Source: UBA2991 sp965221735 (GTDB taxonomy: Bacteria; Chloroflexota; Dehalococcoidia; Tepidiformales; Tepidiformaceae). From it: a DNA stretch of 64,000 nt. The stretch spans positions 2,542,001 through 2,606,000 of the forward strand of contig OZ244910.1 of assembly GCA_965221735.1 (NCBI GenBank), read 5' to 3'. The position numbers and the translations under genes are program-made. Below, in pieces: positions 32,855-41,146 of this stretch (the first letter of the stretch is position 1; each line of letters opens with the position of its first letter). Under the pieces are notes generated by a model. That model ran no database searches and was not told the DNA's origin. It saw only the letters and a list, made by a program, of their open reading frames with translations.

Positions 32855-33412
32855 ATGGATGCGCGCCCGGACTCACTGGCGGCCGGCGTCGAACTTGCGG
32901 GACCGGGGCAGCGGCTCGCCTCCTACCTGATCGACACGGCCCTGGTGGTCCTCACCCTCGGGATCGGCTGGCTCATCTGGTTCCTCGTGGTGTCCGGGAA
33001 CGGGCAGAGCCCCGCGAAACAGCTACTGGGGCTGCGCGTCATCCGCGACGACGGGTACCCGGCGGGTACGGGCTGGATGTTTACACGCGACATCGTGCTC
33101 CAGTTCGTCGTGTTCGTGGTGCTCGACAGAGCCCTTTCGAACATCGTCGGGGATGGCGGTTCGTGGGTCGCCGCTCTGGCGTTCGCGGTGTCGGCGCTGT
33201 GGTGCGTGTGGGACAGGGACAGGCAGTGCCTCTGGGACAAGGTCGCGAGGACACGCGTGATCCGCGCCGCCCGCGGGGTCGACACACCAGCCGCCGACCG
33301 CCTGTCGATGAAAACGATGGAACGACTGCGCACCCTAGAAGACATGCACGAGCGAGGACTTCTGACGGACGAGGACTACGAGCGTCGGGCGCGCGAGGTC
33401 GAGCGGCTGTAG
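32855..33412 (+). CDS. RDD-family membrane protein with SHOCT tail, copy 2
   Basis: A 185-aa paralogue of copy 1, with QRLASYLIDTALVVLTLGIG, SPAKQLLGLRVI, the RQCLWDKVART end of the RDD unit, and an almost identical SHOCT tail (MHERGLLTDEDYERRAREV). It is 9 bases after copy 1. Conservation of the tail between copies while the middle diverges suggests the SHOCT helix mediates assembly, possibly among the tandem products. Confidence 0.82.
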   Translation: MDARPDSLAAGVELAGPGQRLASYLIDTALVVLTLGIGWLIWFLVVSGNGQSPAKQLLGLRVIRDDGYPAGTGWMFTRDIVLQFVVFVVLDRALSNIVGDGGSWVAALAFAVSALWCVWDRDRQCLWDKVARTRVIRAARGVDTPAADRLSMKTMERLRTLEDMHERGLLTDEDYERRAREVERL

Positions 33413-33428
33413 GCCCGAACCGCAGGGC

Positions 33429-33863
33429 GTGACGTTGGAGACGGACGAGGTTCCCTCCGAAGCGACGATTGTGCTGGCCAGCCGCAGCCAGCGGCTCTCC
33501 GGGCACATCCTCGAGATGGCGCTGTTCGGGCTGACGCTGGGGATCGGGTGGGCGTTCTGGTTCGCGAGCACGGGCCGCGACGGACAGACGCCGGCGAAGC
33601 GGCTGCTGGGGATGCGCGTCGTCGACGGCGAGGGGCGCCCCGCGAGCCTGCGGCGGATGATCGTCCGGGACGTGGGGCTCAAGGTGCTGGCCTTCGTCCT
33701 CCTCGACCTGCTGTTGCTGTCGATGGAGGTCGAGGGCGGACTCAACCTCGCGCTCGCGGGGGTGGGAGCCTGGCTCGTGGCGGCGCTCTGGTGCGGGTGG
33801 GACGGGAACCGGCAGTGCCTCTGGGACAAGGTGGCGGGAACGCGCGTCGAGTCGACCTCGTAG
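33429..33863 (+). CDS. RDD-family membrane protein, copy 3 (no SHOCT tail)
   Basis: A 144-aa paralogue that stops just after the RQCLWDKVAGT motif and therefore lacks the SHOCT domain of copies 1 and 2. SQRLSGHILEMALFGLTLGIG and TPAKRLLGMRVV align with its neighbours. The start is GTG 33429, 16 bases after copy 2, and it ends 42 bases before purL. Confidence 0.8.
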   Translation: MTLETDEVPSEATIVLASRSQRLSGHILEMALFGLTLGIGWAFWFASTGRDGQTPAKRLLGMRVVDGEGRPASLRRMIVRDVGLKVLAFVLLDLLLLSMEVEGGLNLALAGVGAWLVAALWCGWDGNRQCLWDKVAGTRVESTS

Positions 33864-33905
33864 CAGGTGCGGGCGCGTGAGATAGCGGGGCGGTAGCATC
33901 GGGGC

Positions 33906-36116
33906 GTGGCGGTCGAGCAGGAGGCGCTGGACGCGGTCGCGCTGAGCCGCGACGAGTACGACCTCCTCGTCGCGCGGCTGGGGCGCGAACCGAACGAGGT
34001 CGAGCTGGGGATGTTCGGCTCGCTGTGGAGCGAGCACTGCGGCTACAAGAACAGCCGCCCCCTGCTGCGCCGGCTGCCGAGCAGCGGGGACCGCGTGCTG
34101 ACGCGCGTGGGCGAAGAGAACGCGGGCGCAATCGACATCGGCGACGGCTGGGCGGTGGTGATGAAGGTCGAGTCGCACAACCACCCCTCGGCGATCGAAC
34201 CGTACGAGGGGGCGGCGACAGGAGTCGGGGGCATCGTGCGCGACATCTTCGCGATGGGCGCATATCCGATCGCGCTGCTGGACTCGCTCCGCTTCGGGCC
34301 GCTGGACGAGGGGAACAACCGCTACCTGTTCGAGGGCGTCGTAGGGGGCATCGGGGGGTACGGGAACTGCCTCGGCATCCCCACGGTCGGGGGCGAGGTG
34401 GTGGTCGGGGGGCCGTACAACGGCAATCCGCTCGTGAACGCGATGTGCGTCGGGCTGGTGCGCGCGGACGGGATCGTGAGCGCGAGGGCGAGCGGCGAGG
34501 GGAACGCGCTGCTGCTGGTGGGGGCGGACACGGGCCGGGACGGCATCCACGGGGCGAGCGGGCTCGCGAGCCGCACCGATCCGGAGGCGCGCTTCGAGGA
34601 GATGCGTCCGGCGGTGCAGGTGGGCAATCCCTTCCTTGAGAAGATGCTGATGGAGGCGTGCTTCGAGCTCGCCTCGGAGCACCGCGACTGGATCGTGGGG
34701 CTGCAGGACCTTGGGGCGGCGGGACTGACGAGCTCGGTGCTGGAGTGCTGTGCGCGGGGCGAGGCGGGCGCGGTGCTGAACCTCGATTGCGTGCCGCGAC
34801 GCGAGTCGGGCATGACGCCGTACGAGGTGATGCTCTCGGAGAGCCAGGAACGGATGCTCGTGATCGCGAAGCGGGAGCACGTGGAGGATGTGGCCGCGCT
34901 GTTCGAGCGCTGGGAGGTGGACTGCATCGAGATCGGGCAGGTGACGGACGGGGACGAGGTGGTGCTGCGGGAGGACGGGGTGGAGGTCGGGCGCGTGCCG
35001 GTCGAGGTGGCGACGGAGGCGCCGGCGTACACGCGCGACGGCCAGCGCAGCCTGGACGCGCTGGCGCGCAGCCAGGCGAACCCGGGCGCGTTCCCGGACC
35101 TGAAGGCGGAGGCGGCGACGGAAGCGCTCGTGGCGCTGATCGCGCGGCCGAACCTCGCGAGCAAGGCGGAAGTGTTCCGGCAGTACGACCACCAGGTGCT
35201 CACGAACACGGTGGTCGCGCCCGGCGGCGACGCAGCCGTGCTGCGGGTGCCGGGCACGACGCGGGGCATCGCGGTGGCGACGGACGGGAACGGCCGCTAC
35301 TGCCAGCTCGACGCGCACAACGGGGGCGCGATCGCGGTGGCGGAGGCGGCGCGGAACGTGGTCTGCACGGGGGCGCGGCCGGTCGCCGTGACAGACTGCC
35401 TCAACTTCGGCGCGCCCGAGAACCTCGAGGTGTACGCGACGCTGGCGGGGGCGGTGGATGGGATCGCCGCGGCCTGCGAGGCGTTCGGGACACCGGTCGT
35501 GAGCGGCAACGTCAGCCTCTACAACGAGAGCGGCGGGGCACCGGTCTGGCCGACGCCGGTCATCGGGATGCTGGGGGTGCTGGAGGACGTGCACGCGCAC
35601 CTGGGGGCGGCGTTCGAGCGGTCGGGGGCGGAGGTCTGGCTGCTAGGCGGGACGGTCGAGCAGCCGGCGCGAACGCTCGCGGGCAGCGAGTACCTGGAGG
35701 CGGTGCACGGGGCCGTCATCGGGACACCGACAGTCGACCTGGAGGCGGAGGCGCGGCTGCACGAACTGGTGCTGGGCGCGAACGATGCAGGCCTGTTGCT
35801 GAGCGCGCACGACTGCAGCGACGGCGGGCTCGCGGTCGCGCTGGCGGAGTGCTGCCTGCTCAGCGGACTCGGCTTCGCGGGGGAGGTCGAGGTGGAGGGG
35901 CGGATCGACGCGGCGCTGTTCGGCGAGGGGCAGGGGCGCATCATCGTGAGCGTGCGTCCGGAGGCGGGGGAGCGGCTGGCGGCGCTGGCGGAGGAGGTGG
36001 GGGTACCAGCCACACGGCTCGGCGTCACGACCGACGAGGGCGTGCTGCGCTTCGGGCCGGTAAACGCGGACCTTGACGCGGTTCGCGAGGCGTGGGAGTC
36101 CGGGCTCGGCCTCTAG
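33906..36116 (+). CDS. purL: Phosphoribosylformylglycinamidine synthase subunit PurL
   Basis: A 736-aa small-type PurL that aminates FGAR to FGAM with ATP. It has the GSLWSEHCGYKNSR active-site histidine segment, the KVESHNHPSAIEPYEGAATGVGG loop, GLQDLGAAGLTSS, and the second AIRS-like half with QYDHQVLTNTVV and ALTDCLNFG-like (AVTDCLNFG) motifs. It works with PurQ (30282) and normally PurS, which is not visible here. The start is GTG 33906 with TAGCAT 6 bases upstream (33894-33899), so it may have its own leaderless transcript. It shares CTAG with the convergent 86-aa gene. Confidence 0.95.
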   Translation: MAVEQEALDAVALSRDEYDLLVARLGREPNEVELGMFGSLWSEHCGYKNSRPLLRRLPSSGDRVLTRVGEENAGAIDIGDGWAVVMKVESHNHPSAIEPYEGAATGVGGIVRDIFAMGAYPIALLDSLRFGPLDEGNNRYLFEGVVGGIGGYGNCLGIPTVGGEVVVGGPYNGNPLVNAMCVGLVRADGIVSARASGEGNALLLVGADTGRDGIHGASGLASRTDPEARFEEMRPAVQVGNPFLEKMLMEACFELASEHRDWIVGLQDLGAAGLTSSVLECCARGEAGAVLNLDCVPRRESGMTPYEVMLSESQERMLVIAKREHVEDVAALFERWEVDCIEIGQVTDGDEVVLREDGVEVGRVPVEVATEAPAYTRDGQRSLDALARSQANPGAFPDLKAEAATEALVALIARPNLASKAEVFRQYDHQVLTNTVVAPGGDAAVLRVPGTTRGIAVATDGNGRYCQLDAHNGGAIAVAEAARNVVCTGARPVAVTDCLNFGAPENLEVYATLAGAVDGIAAACEAFGTPVVSGNVSLYNESGGAPVWPTPVIGMLGVLEDVHAHLGAAFERSGAEVWLLGGTVEQPARTLAGSEYLEAVHGAVIGTPTVDLEAEARLHELVLGANDAGLLLSAHDCSDGGLAVALAECCLLSGLGFAGEVEVEGRIDAALFGEGQGRIIVSVRPEAGERLAALAEEVGVPATRLGVTTDEGVLRFGPVNADLDAVREAWESGLGL

Positions 36117-36373
36117 CGAGCCTGCGTCAGCGGCGAGGGCTCTGATGCGATGGCGAGCAGTTCGGCGCGCAGTTCGTCCGCGCTCAGGTGACCGGACGAC
36201 GCCTCCGCCAGGGGCAGGGCGGCGCGCCAGCCGAGTTCCACAGCCTCGCCCTCTCCACCCGCGGGCCAGATCAACGGCGTGAGCCATTCCGCCAGGTCCT
36301 GACCGCCGGTTTCACCCAGCGCGCATCGCCTGATGGCGGCGCGTACTTCGGCGACGGTGTAGACAGGCTCCAT
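36113..36373 (-). CDS. Hypothetical 86-aa protein
   Basis: It begins MEPVYTVAEVRAAIRRCALG and is predicted helical and acidic, with a SSGHLSADELRAELLAIA C-terminal segment. AGAGGGG lies 7 bases before the ATG at 36373, which supports real translation. No family is recognised. Its start codon overlaps, head to head, the start of the plus-strand gene at 36372 (shared CATG), and its stop shares CTAG with purL. Confidence 0.55.
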   Translation of the reverse strand: MEPVYTVAEVRAAIRRCALGETGGQDLAEWLTPLIWPAGGEGEAVELGWRAALPLAEASSGHLSADELRAELLAIASEPSPLTQAR

Positions 36374-36683
36374 GACCAATCCCCTCTCGGGTCGCAAAGT
36401 CCCCGCCAGCTACTTGCGACGACTCTTCAACGACCTGCGCATTGCGGAAGCCGCCCAGTCAGGTGAGATTACCACGGAATTGAGGCGCAGCAGGCACCCT
36501 GCGGTTCCCGCTGCGGGCGAGCCCATCTGCACCCGCAGTCAGTTGGTTACCTATTACGACAGCGACGGCAATCGCATCGCCATCGTTCACCAGTACCTAC
36601 GTCGCGACGGCTCGCTCGGTGCATCCGGGCGTCCGGACCCCAAGTGGCTGCTCCACGAAGGCGAGGCGCTCATTCCCGAGTAG
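36372..36683 (+). CDS. Conserved-looking 103-aa hypothetical protein
   Basis: The product contains GEPICTRSQLVTYYDSDG and NRIAIVHQYLRRDGSLGASG followed by PDPKWLL, a pattern I associate with small uncharacterised bacterial proteins often found near toxin-antitoxin genes. No enzymatic motif is visible. The only in-frame ATG (36372) shares CATG with the oppositely oriented 86-aa gene, and only a weak AGGCTCC precedes it. The two genes may be a functional pair, but that is unproven. Confidence 0.6.
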   Translation: MTNPLSGRKVPASYLRRLFNDLRIAEAAQSGEITTELRRSRHPAVPAAGEPICTRSQLVTYYDSDGNRIAIVHQYLRRDGSLGASGRPDPKWLLHEGEALIPE

Positions 36684-36708
36684 TCGCGCCGGAGCGGTCG
36701 TGCTCCGC

Positions 36709-37983
36709 TCAGCGCGCGAGGGCGTTGGAGATCTCGTCTTCGTTCAGGTCGGGGCCGACGGCAGCGCAGTGCATGCGGTCGTTCACGAACAGGTCCGTGG
36801 CCACCGAGCGGACCTGGGAGGCATCGACGGCTTCGAGCCGGGCGACGAAGTCGTCGATGGTCTCGACCTCGCCCTTCGTGAGCAGGTGCTCGCCGTGGCG
36901 CTGGCCGAGGGAGAAGGCGGTCTCCAGCGAGAGGCGGAAGCGGCCGATGGCGTGGTCCTTGGCGCGCCGCAGCTCGTCCTCGGGGACGGACTCGTCGACG
37001 AGCTTCCGGAGCTCGTCGAGGCAGACGCCGATCGTCTCGGAGAGCTTCTCGCGGTTGACCCCGGCGGAGACCGTAAAGACGCCGGCGTCGGCGAGGTAGC
37101 CGTAGCTGGAGTGGACCGAATAGGCGAGGCCGCGGCGCTCGCGCACCTCGGTGAAGAGGCGCGAGGACATGCCAGAGCCGAGGATGTCGTTGAGGATTCG
37201 GAGGGCGAAGCGGCGGGGGTCGTCGCGGCCGAAGAGGGGCATGCCGAGCATGACGCTGCACTGGTCGATGTCGCGGGAGTCGATGCTGACGCGGGCGCCG
37301 GTCGTGCCGGGGTCGTAGGGGGTGACGGCGGGGAGGGAGCCGCTGGCGACCTCGGCGAAGCGGGGTTCGGCCAGCTCCAGCACCTGCTCGTGGGTGCAGT
37401 TCCCGGCGACGGAGAGGACCATGTTCGGGCCGAGGTACCAGCCCTCCATGTGCTCGAGAAAGTCGGGGCGGTTCATGCCGCCGACGAGCTCAACGCTGCC
37501 GCCGACGTCCCAACCGCAGGGCTGCTCGCCGTAGACGGAGACCCCGAGGAGGCGTCCCACCCAGCTCCCGGGGTTGTCGTGGTTCCGTTTCAGCTCCTGC
37601 TGGACGACCGTGCGCTCGCGGTCGATCTCCTCCTGGGAGAGGGTGGAGTGGAGGAGCATGTCCGCGGTTATGTCGATTGCGGTTTCCAGGCGGTCGTAGG
37701 GGACGATGTTCCAGTAGCAGGTGTACTCCTTGTTCGTGTAGGCGTTGAGCGTCCCGCCAGCGCCCTCGATCTCCTCGGCGATCATGTTGGCGCGGGGGCG
37801 GCGTTCGGTTCCCTTGAAGATCATGTGCTCGAGGAAGTGGGTGATGCCGTTCAGACGCTGGGGTTCGGAACGGGAACCGACGCCCACGAAGAGGCTGACA
37901 GTCGCGGCCTGGGTAGTGGGCACGGGGGTTGTGACGACACGCAGGCCGTGGGGGAGCGTGGTCGTCTGCCAGGTAACGGCCAT
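36709..37983 (-). CDS. M16-family zinc peptidase (processing-peptidase-like)
   Basis: A 424-aa M16B (PqqL/YmxG/mitochondrial MPP-like) peptidase. The inverted zinc motif H49-F-L-E52-H53 is followed by the downstream glutamate region (ANMIAEEIEGAGGTLNAYTNKEYTCY). The C-terminal half carries the structural RERRGLAYSVHSSYGYLADAG. The catalytic subunit is complete in the N-terminal half. The start is ATG 37983 with AGAGG upstream. Role: cytoplasmic degradation or maturation of small peptides or proteins; substrate unknown. Confidence 0.9.
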   Translation of the reverse strand: MAVTWQTTTLPHGLRVVTTPVPTTQAATVSLFVGVGSRSEPQRLNGITHFLEHMIFKGTERRPRANMIAEEIEGAGGTLNAYTNKEYTCYWNIVPYDRLETAIDITADMLLHSTLSQEEIDRERTVVQQELKRNHDNPGSWVGRLLGVSVYGEQPCGWDVGGSVELVGGMNRPDFLEHMEGWYLGPNMVLSVAGNCTHEQVLELAEPRFAEVASGSLPAVTPYDPGTTGARVSIDSRDIDQCSVMLGMPLFGRDDPRRFALRILNDILGSGMSSRLFTEVRERRGLAYSVHSSYGYLADAGVFTVSAGVNREKLSETIGVCLDELRKLVDESVPEDELRRAKDHAIGRFRLSLETAFSLGQRHGEHLLTKGEVETIDDFVARLEAVDASQVRSVATDLFVNDRMHCAAVGPDLNEDEISNALAR

Positions 37984-38065
37984 GGGGTAGCCTCTCGTTC
38001 TGCGGCGGGTTGCGCGTATTCTACGGTCGCCCGCAGAGCGGGCCGCGATCGGCGGGGATGTATCC

Positions 38066-39028
38066 GTGGGCGAACTCACACTGAGACCGAACTGGACGAC
38101 GGCGGCGGGAGCGCTCGAAGGCGTGCTGGCGGCCGAGGGGCTCGAGCTGCCGCGCCACGCGGTGATGGGCCTGACAGGGCACGCCTGGCACCTGTGCGTC
38201 GCCAGCGAGGGCGGGATCACGGCGCTGCCGAACGGCCCGCACGACCTCGACTGGGGGGCGATGGTCGAGCGGTACGCGCGCACGGGTCTGGAGTGGGAGC
38301 GGTTCGGACGGCGTGCGAAGGGGGAGGAGCTGGAGGCAGCGAAGGCGGAGGCGCTGGGATGGGCGCGGGAGCGGCTGGACGAGGGCATTCCCCTCATCGG
38401 ATTCGACCTGCAGGTGCACGAGTTCGCGATCGTGACGGGTTACGACGGCGAGCGCGGCGGGTTCCACGTCGAGTCGGCGGTGTCGGAGGAGATGGGGGGC
38501 TTCACGCAGTGGGACGAGTGGCCCTCGCTGGGGATCATCGAGCTGTTCGCACCCGTGGGGCCGAGCGACCTCGACCCGGAGCTGGCGGTACTGGGGTCGC
38601 TGCGGACGGCGGTGGATATGCTCCGGGGGACGGGCGGTGAAGGCGATCAGCCGCGCGGGACGGCGGCGCTCGAGGCGTGGGCGGATGCGCTCGATGGGGA
38701 TGGGGAGGTGGACCGGGCGGGGAACGCCTACACGCTCGCGGTGCTGCAGGCGGCGCGGACCGACGGGGCGGCCTTCCTGCACGACCTGTCGGAGTCGGTC
38801 CCGCCGCTGGCGGAGCCGCTCGTGCGCGCGGAGCGGGCGATGCGCGACCTGACGCAGACGCTCTCACCGCTCCTGACGCTGTTCCCGTTCCCGGCGGGCG
38901 GGCACGGAAACGTCGCGAATCCGGGGCTGCGGGAGGCGGCGGCGAACGCGTTGCGGCGGGCGGCAGGGCACGAGCGGCGGGCAGCGGAGGCGATCACGGA
39001 AGCGTTCATGCGCATGGGGGCCGTGTAG
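38066..39028 (+). CDS. BtrH-like / DUF4872-type protein (cysteine-peptidase fold suspected)
   Basis: A 320-aa protein. The N-terminal part (~10-175) has ALEGVLAAEGLELPRHAVMG, GHAWHLCVAS, VERYARTGLEWERF, GIPLIGFDLQVHEFAIVTGY and FHVESAV, which together resemble the BtrH N-terminal/C39-like papain fold, although the usual active-site cysteine near the N-terminus is not evident. The C-terminal part is helical. Members include acyltransferases in natural-product pathways and many orphan proteins. The start is GTG 38066. It is followed 4 bases later by a phosphatase gene. Confidence 0.6.
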   Translation: MGELTLRPNWTTAAGALEGVLAAEGLELPRHAVMGLTGHAWHLCVASEGGITALPNGPHDLDWGAMVERYARTGLEWERFGRRAKGEELEAAKAEALGWARERLDEGIPLIGFDLQVHEFAIVTGYDGERGGFHVESAVSEEMGGFTQWDEWPSLGIIELFAPVGPSDLDPELAVLGSLRTAVDMLRGTGGEGDQPRGTAALEAWADALDGDGEVDRAGNAYTLAVLQAARTDGAAFLHDLSESVPPLAEPLVRAERAMRDLTQTLSPLLTLFPFPAGGHGNVANPGLREAAANALRRAAGHERRAAEAITEAFMRMGAV

Positions 39029-39032
39029 CCCG

Positions 39033-39446
39033 GTGGTGAGCTGGATCATCGAGGGGGAGCTGGCCGTGAGCCCGCGCCCGGGGTATGTCCCGGGGGAGGA
39101 GGGGGCAGTGCCGCTGGCCGCGGTGGAGGCGTGGATCGCCAGGACGCGGGAGGCGGGGGTGCGGTCGGTCATCTGCCTGCTGGGCGACGACCAGCTGCCG
39201 CTCTACGCAGCGGCGCTGCCGGAGGGGCTGCTGGGGCGCTACCGGGCCGCAGGGTTCGAGGTCGCCCACCACGGCGTTCGCGACGGGCTCACGGAGCCGT
39301 ACACGGCGGCGCAGCTCGACGAGGCGTGGGCGTCGTTCCGGCGGCTGCCGAAGCCGGTGCTGGTGCACTGCAGCGCGGGACACGACCGCACGGGTCGGGT
39401 GGTGAGGCACATCCTGGGGCGGCTGGAGGGGCAGGGGGGACGCTAG
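39033..39446 (+). CDS. Dual-specificity/tyrosine-phosphatase-like protein
   Basis: A 137-aa protein with the cysteine-phosphatase P-loop HCSAGHDRTGR, i.e. C-x5-R. A general-acid candidate lies in the AHHGVRDGL loop. Size and layout fit the small DSP/PTP group that includes bacterial phosphoinositide- and protein-phosphatases. GTG 39033 or the adjacent GTG 39036 may be the start. It is in an operon with the upstream DUF4872-like gene and convergent with the DsbA-like gene, with 6 bases between them. Confidence 0.82.
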   Translation: MVSWIIEGELAVSPRPGYVPGEEGAVPLAAVEAWIARTREAGVRSVICLLGDDQLPLYAAALPEGLLGRYRAAGFEVAHHGVRDGLTEPYTAAQLDEAWASFRRLPKPVLVHCSAGHDRTGRVVRHILGRLEGQGGR

Positions 39447-39452
39447 CCGCTG

Positions 39453-40391
39453 CTAGTTGGGGTTCGGAAGCCGCGACCACTCGTCCTGGCGCTCGAAGAG
39501 GAGGTCGTGCATCTCCCAGAACTTGCCCTGCTCCCCGGCGCACTCGGCGGCGACGTGGACGGTGGGGGCGTTGGGGTGGAGCTGCATGATGGGGAAGTGG
39601 AGGAAGACGAGCGCCACGTCGTCGCCGATCTGGCGGTCGATCTCGGGGAAGGTGTCGTCGTACCAGCGCCGGCAGAAGGGACACTGGAAGTCGCTGAACT
39701 CGACGATGACGACGGCTGCGTCGGGGCTGCCCTTGATGGCGGCGTTCGTGAAGTCGGGAGCCCGGTCGAGGATGGCGAAGGCGGGCGGTTCCCGGCTGGC
39801 GAGCACCTGGATGGCCTCGGAGTACTCGTCGAGAGAGGTGGGGCTGCCCGCGAGCTCGGCGGCGATGACCTCGGCGAAGACGACGGACGGCTGTGCCCCC
39901 GAGATGTACTTGTTGTTCACGAAGAAAGACGGTGTGCCGTTCACCCCGAGGTCGAGGCCTCGCTGGAGCTGGTCGCCGACGACCTGCAGCTTCGACGTGT
40001 CGCTAAGGCACTCGGCGAAACCCTCGATGTCGAGGTCGAGCGCAGCGGCGTAGCCCTCGAGCGTGCCGCGGAGCGTTACCGGCTCGGCCGGGGCGGCGGG
40101 CTGGGGGGCGGCCTCCAGGTCATCGACAGCGGTGGCGAGGGAATCGACCGCCTCGGCCATCGCCTCGAGAGCGGGGCCGATGGGCTCCGCGGGCGGCGGG
40201 TCGTCATCGAGCAGGATGATGGTGACGACGATGGCGGCGGCGCCGGCAAGCATCGCAATCGGGGTCAGGAAATAGGGCCAGATGGGAGGACGAGCGGCCC
40301 TGCGAGGGGCCTGCGCGGGAGCCTCGGGAACCGGCTCCACCGGCTGCTCCGGGGGAGGGGGGCTCTCGGGGTCGGTGGGGGGTTGCGTCAC
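39453..40391 (-). CDS. Membrane-anchored DsbA-like protein with circularly permuted thioredoxin fold
   Basis: A 312-aa protein with a Pro-rich cytoplasmic N-terminus, one transmembrane helix (~40-61) and a linker. Residues ~106-182 look like the C-terminal half of a DsbA/Thioredoxin_4 domain: the helix GYAAALDLDIEGFAECL, then LGVNGTPSFFVNNKYISGAQ with the cis-proline at P154. Residues ~221-312 look like the N-terminal half: VVIVEFSDFQCPFCRRWYDD with C237-P-F-C240, then GEQGKFWEMHDLLFERQDEW, ending at PNPN. The halves are in reversed order to ordinary DsbA proteins, and there is no room for a missing C-terminal half downstream. It probably acts as an extracytoplasmic thiol oxidase or isomerase. 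The start is GTG 40391. Confidence 0.82.
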   Translation of the reverse strand: MTQPPTDPESPPPPEQPVEPVPEAPAQAPRRAARPPIWPYFLTPIAMLAGAAAIVVTIILLDDDPPPAEPIGPALEAMAEAVDSLATAVDDLEAAPQPAAPAEPVTLRGTLEGYAAALDLDIEGFAECLSDTSKLQVVGDQLQRGLDLGVNGTPSFFVNNKYISGAQPSVVFAEVIAAELAGSPTSLDEYSEAIQVLASREPPAFAILDRAPDFTNAAIKGSPDAAVVIVEFSDFQCPFCRRWYDDTFPEIDRQIGDDVALVFLHFPIMQLHPNAPTVHVAAECAGEQGKFWEMHDLLFERQDEWSRLPNPN

Positions 40392-40437
40392 CGGGCCATC
40401 CTAGCGGGGCGGGAAGGTTAGGGGCGAACCAAGGGGG

Positions 40438-41091
40438 TCAGGCGCCGCGGGCGCGGAGGACTGCCAGGGTGAGCTCCTCGACGGTGGCGATGTCGGGATC
40501 GTCGGTGAGTGCTTCGTCGACCCAGCGGCGCGCCTCCGAACGGGCGTAGCCGAGCGCCGCGATCGCTTCGACGGCGTCCAGGGAGACGCGGTCGCGGCGG
40601 AGACTGTCGAGGTCGACGGGGCTGTCGAGGCCGCCGTCCTGGAGGGCGGCCTCGGCCACGACCTTGCCGCGGAGGGTCGCGATGATCTTCCCGGCAACGC
40701 GGGGACCGATGCCGGGGAGGCGGGTGAGGGCGGCCTGGTCCTCCTGCTCGATGGCGCGGGCAATGGTGCTGACGGAGACCGTCATGGCTTTGACAGCCTT
40801 CGTCGGGCCGAGCCCCTCGACGGTCGTGAACTTGCGGAAGAAGTCGCGCTCAGGGCGGCGGAGGAAGCCGACAAGGAGGGGCACGGGCTGGTTGGCGGTC
40901 GCGTGGTAGAGGACGTGCAGGGCGATCGGCGGGTCGGGGTTATCCTCGCCGTTGGAGTCGAGCGCCTCCTGTATCTCAGGCCAGAGGAAAGCGGGGACGA
41001 GCACCTCGTAGCGCACGCCGGAGACGTCGACCTCGACGCTGAGCTCGCCGACGTCGGTGTGCGTGAGGCTTCCGGCGAGGTGGGTGATCAC
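40438..41091 (-). CDS. ruvA: Holliday junction branch-migration protein RuvA
   Basis: A 217-aa RuvA: an N-terminal OB fold (ITHLAGSLTHTDVGELSVEV), two helix-hairpin-helix motifs (FTTVEGLGPTKAVKAM and LTRLPGIGPRVAGKII) and a flexible C-terminal domain III that would bind RuvB. The OB region carries an insertion near DSNGEDNPDPP. The start is GTG 41091 with TAAGAT 6 bases upstream (41103-41098). ruvB is absent from the window and ruvC is 8 kb away. It is divergent from mutM. Confidence 0.92.
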   Translation of the reverse strand: MITHLAGSLTHTDVGELSVEVDVSGVRYEVLVPAFLWPEIQEALDSNGEDNPDPPIALHVLYHATANQPVPLLVGFLRRPERDFFRKFTTVEGLGPTKAVKAMTVSVSTIARAIEQEDQAALTRLPGIGPRVAGKIIATLRGKVVAEAALQDGGLDSPVDLDSLRRDRVSLDAVEAIAALGYARSEARRWVDEALTDDPDIATVEELTLAVLRARGA

Positions 41092-41146
41092 GGCGCGATC
41101 TTACGCCGCCGCGACGCCGGGCCGGGGCGCGGGTAGGCTGAGGGCC

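Noticed and set aside
33081..35600. 839-codon minus-strand open frame
   Set aside because: It runs antisense through an RDD gene and purL, with Arg/Pro/His-rich low-complexity translation and no recognisable motif. It is a shadow frame of high-GC DNA.
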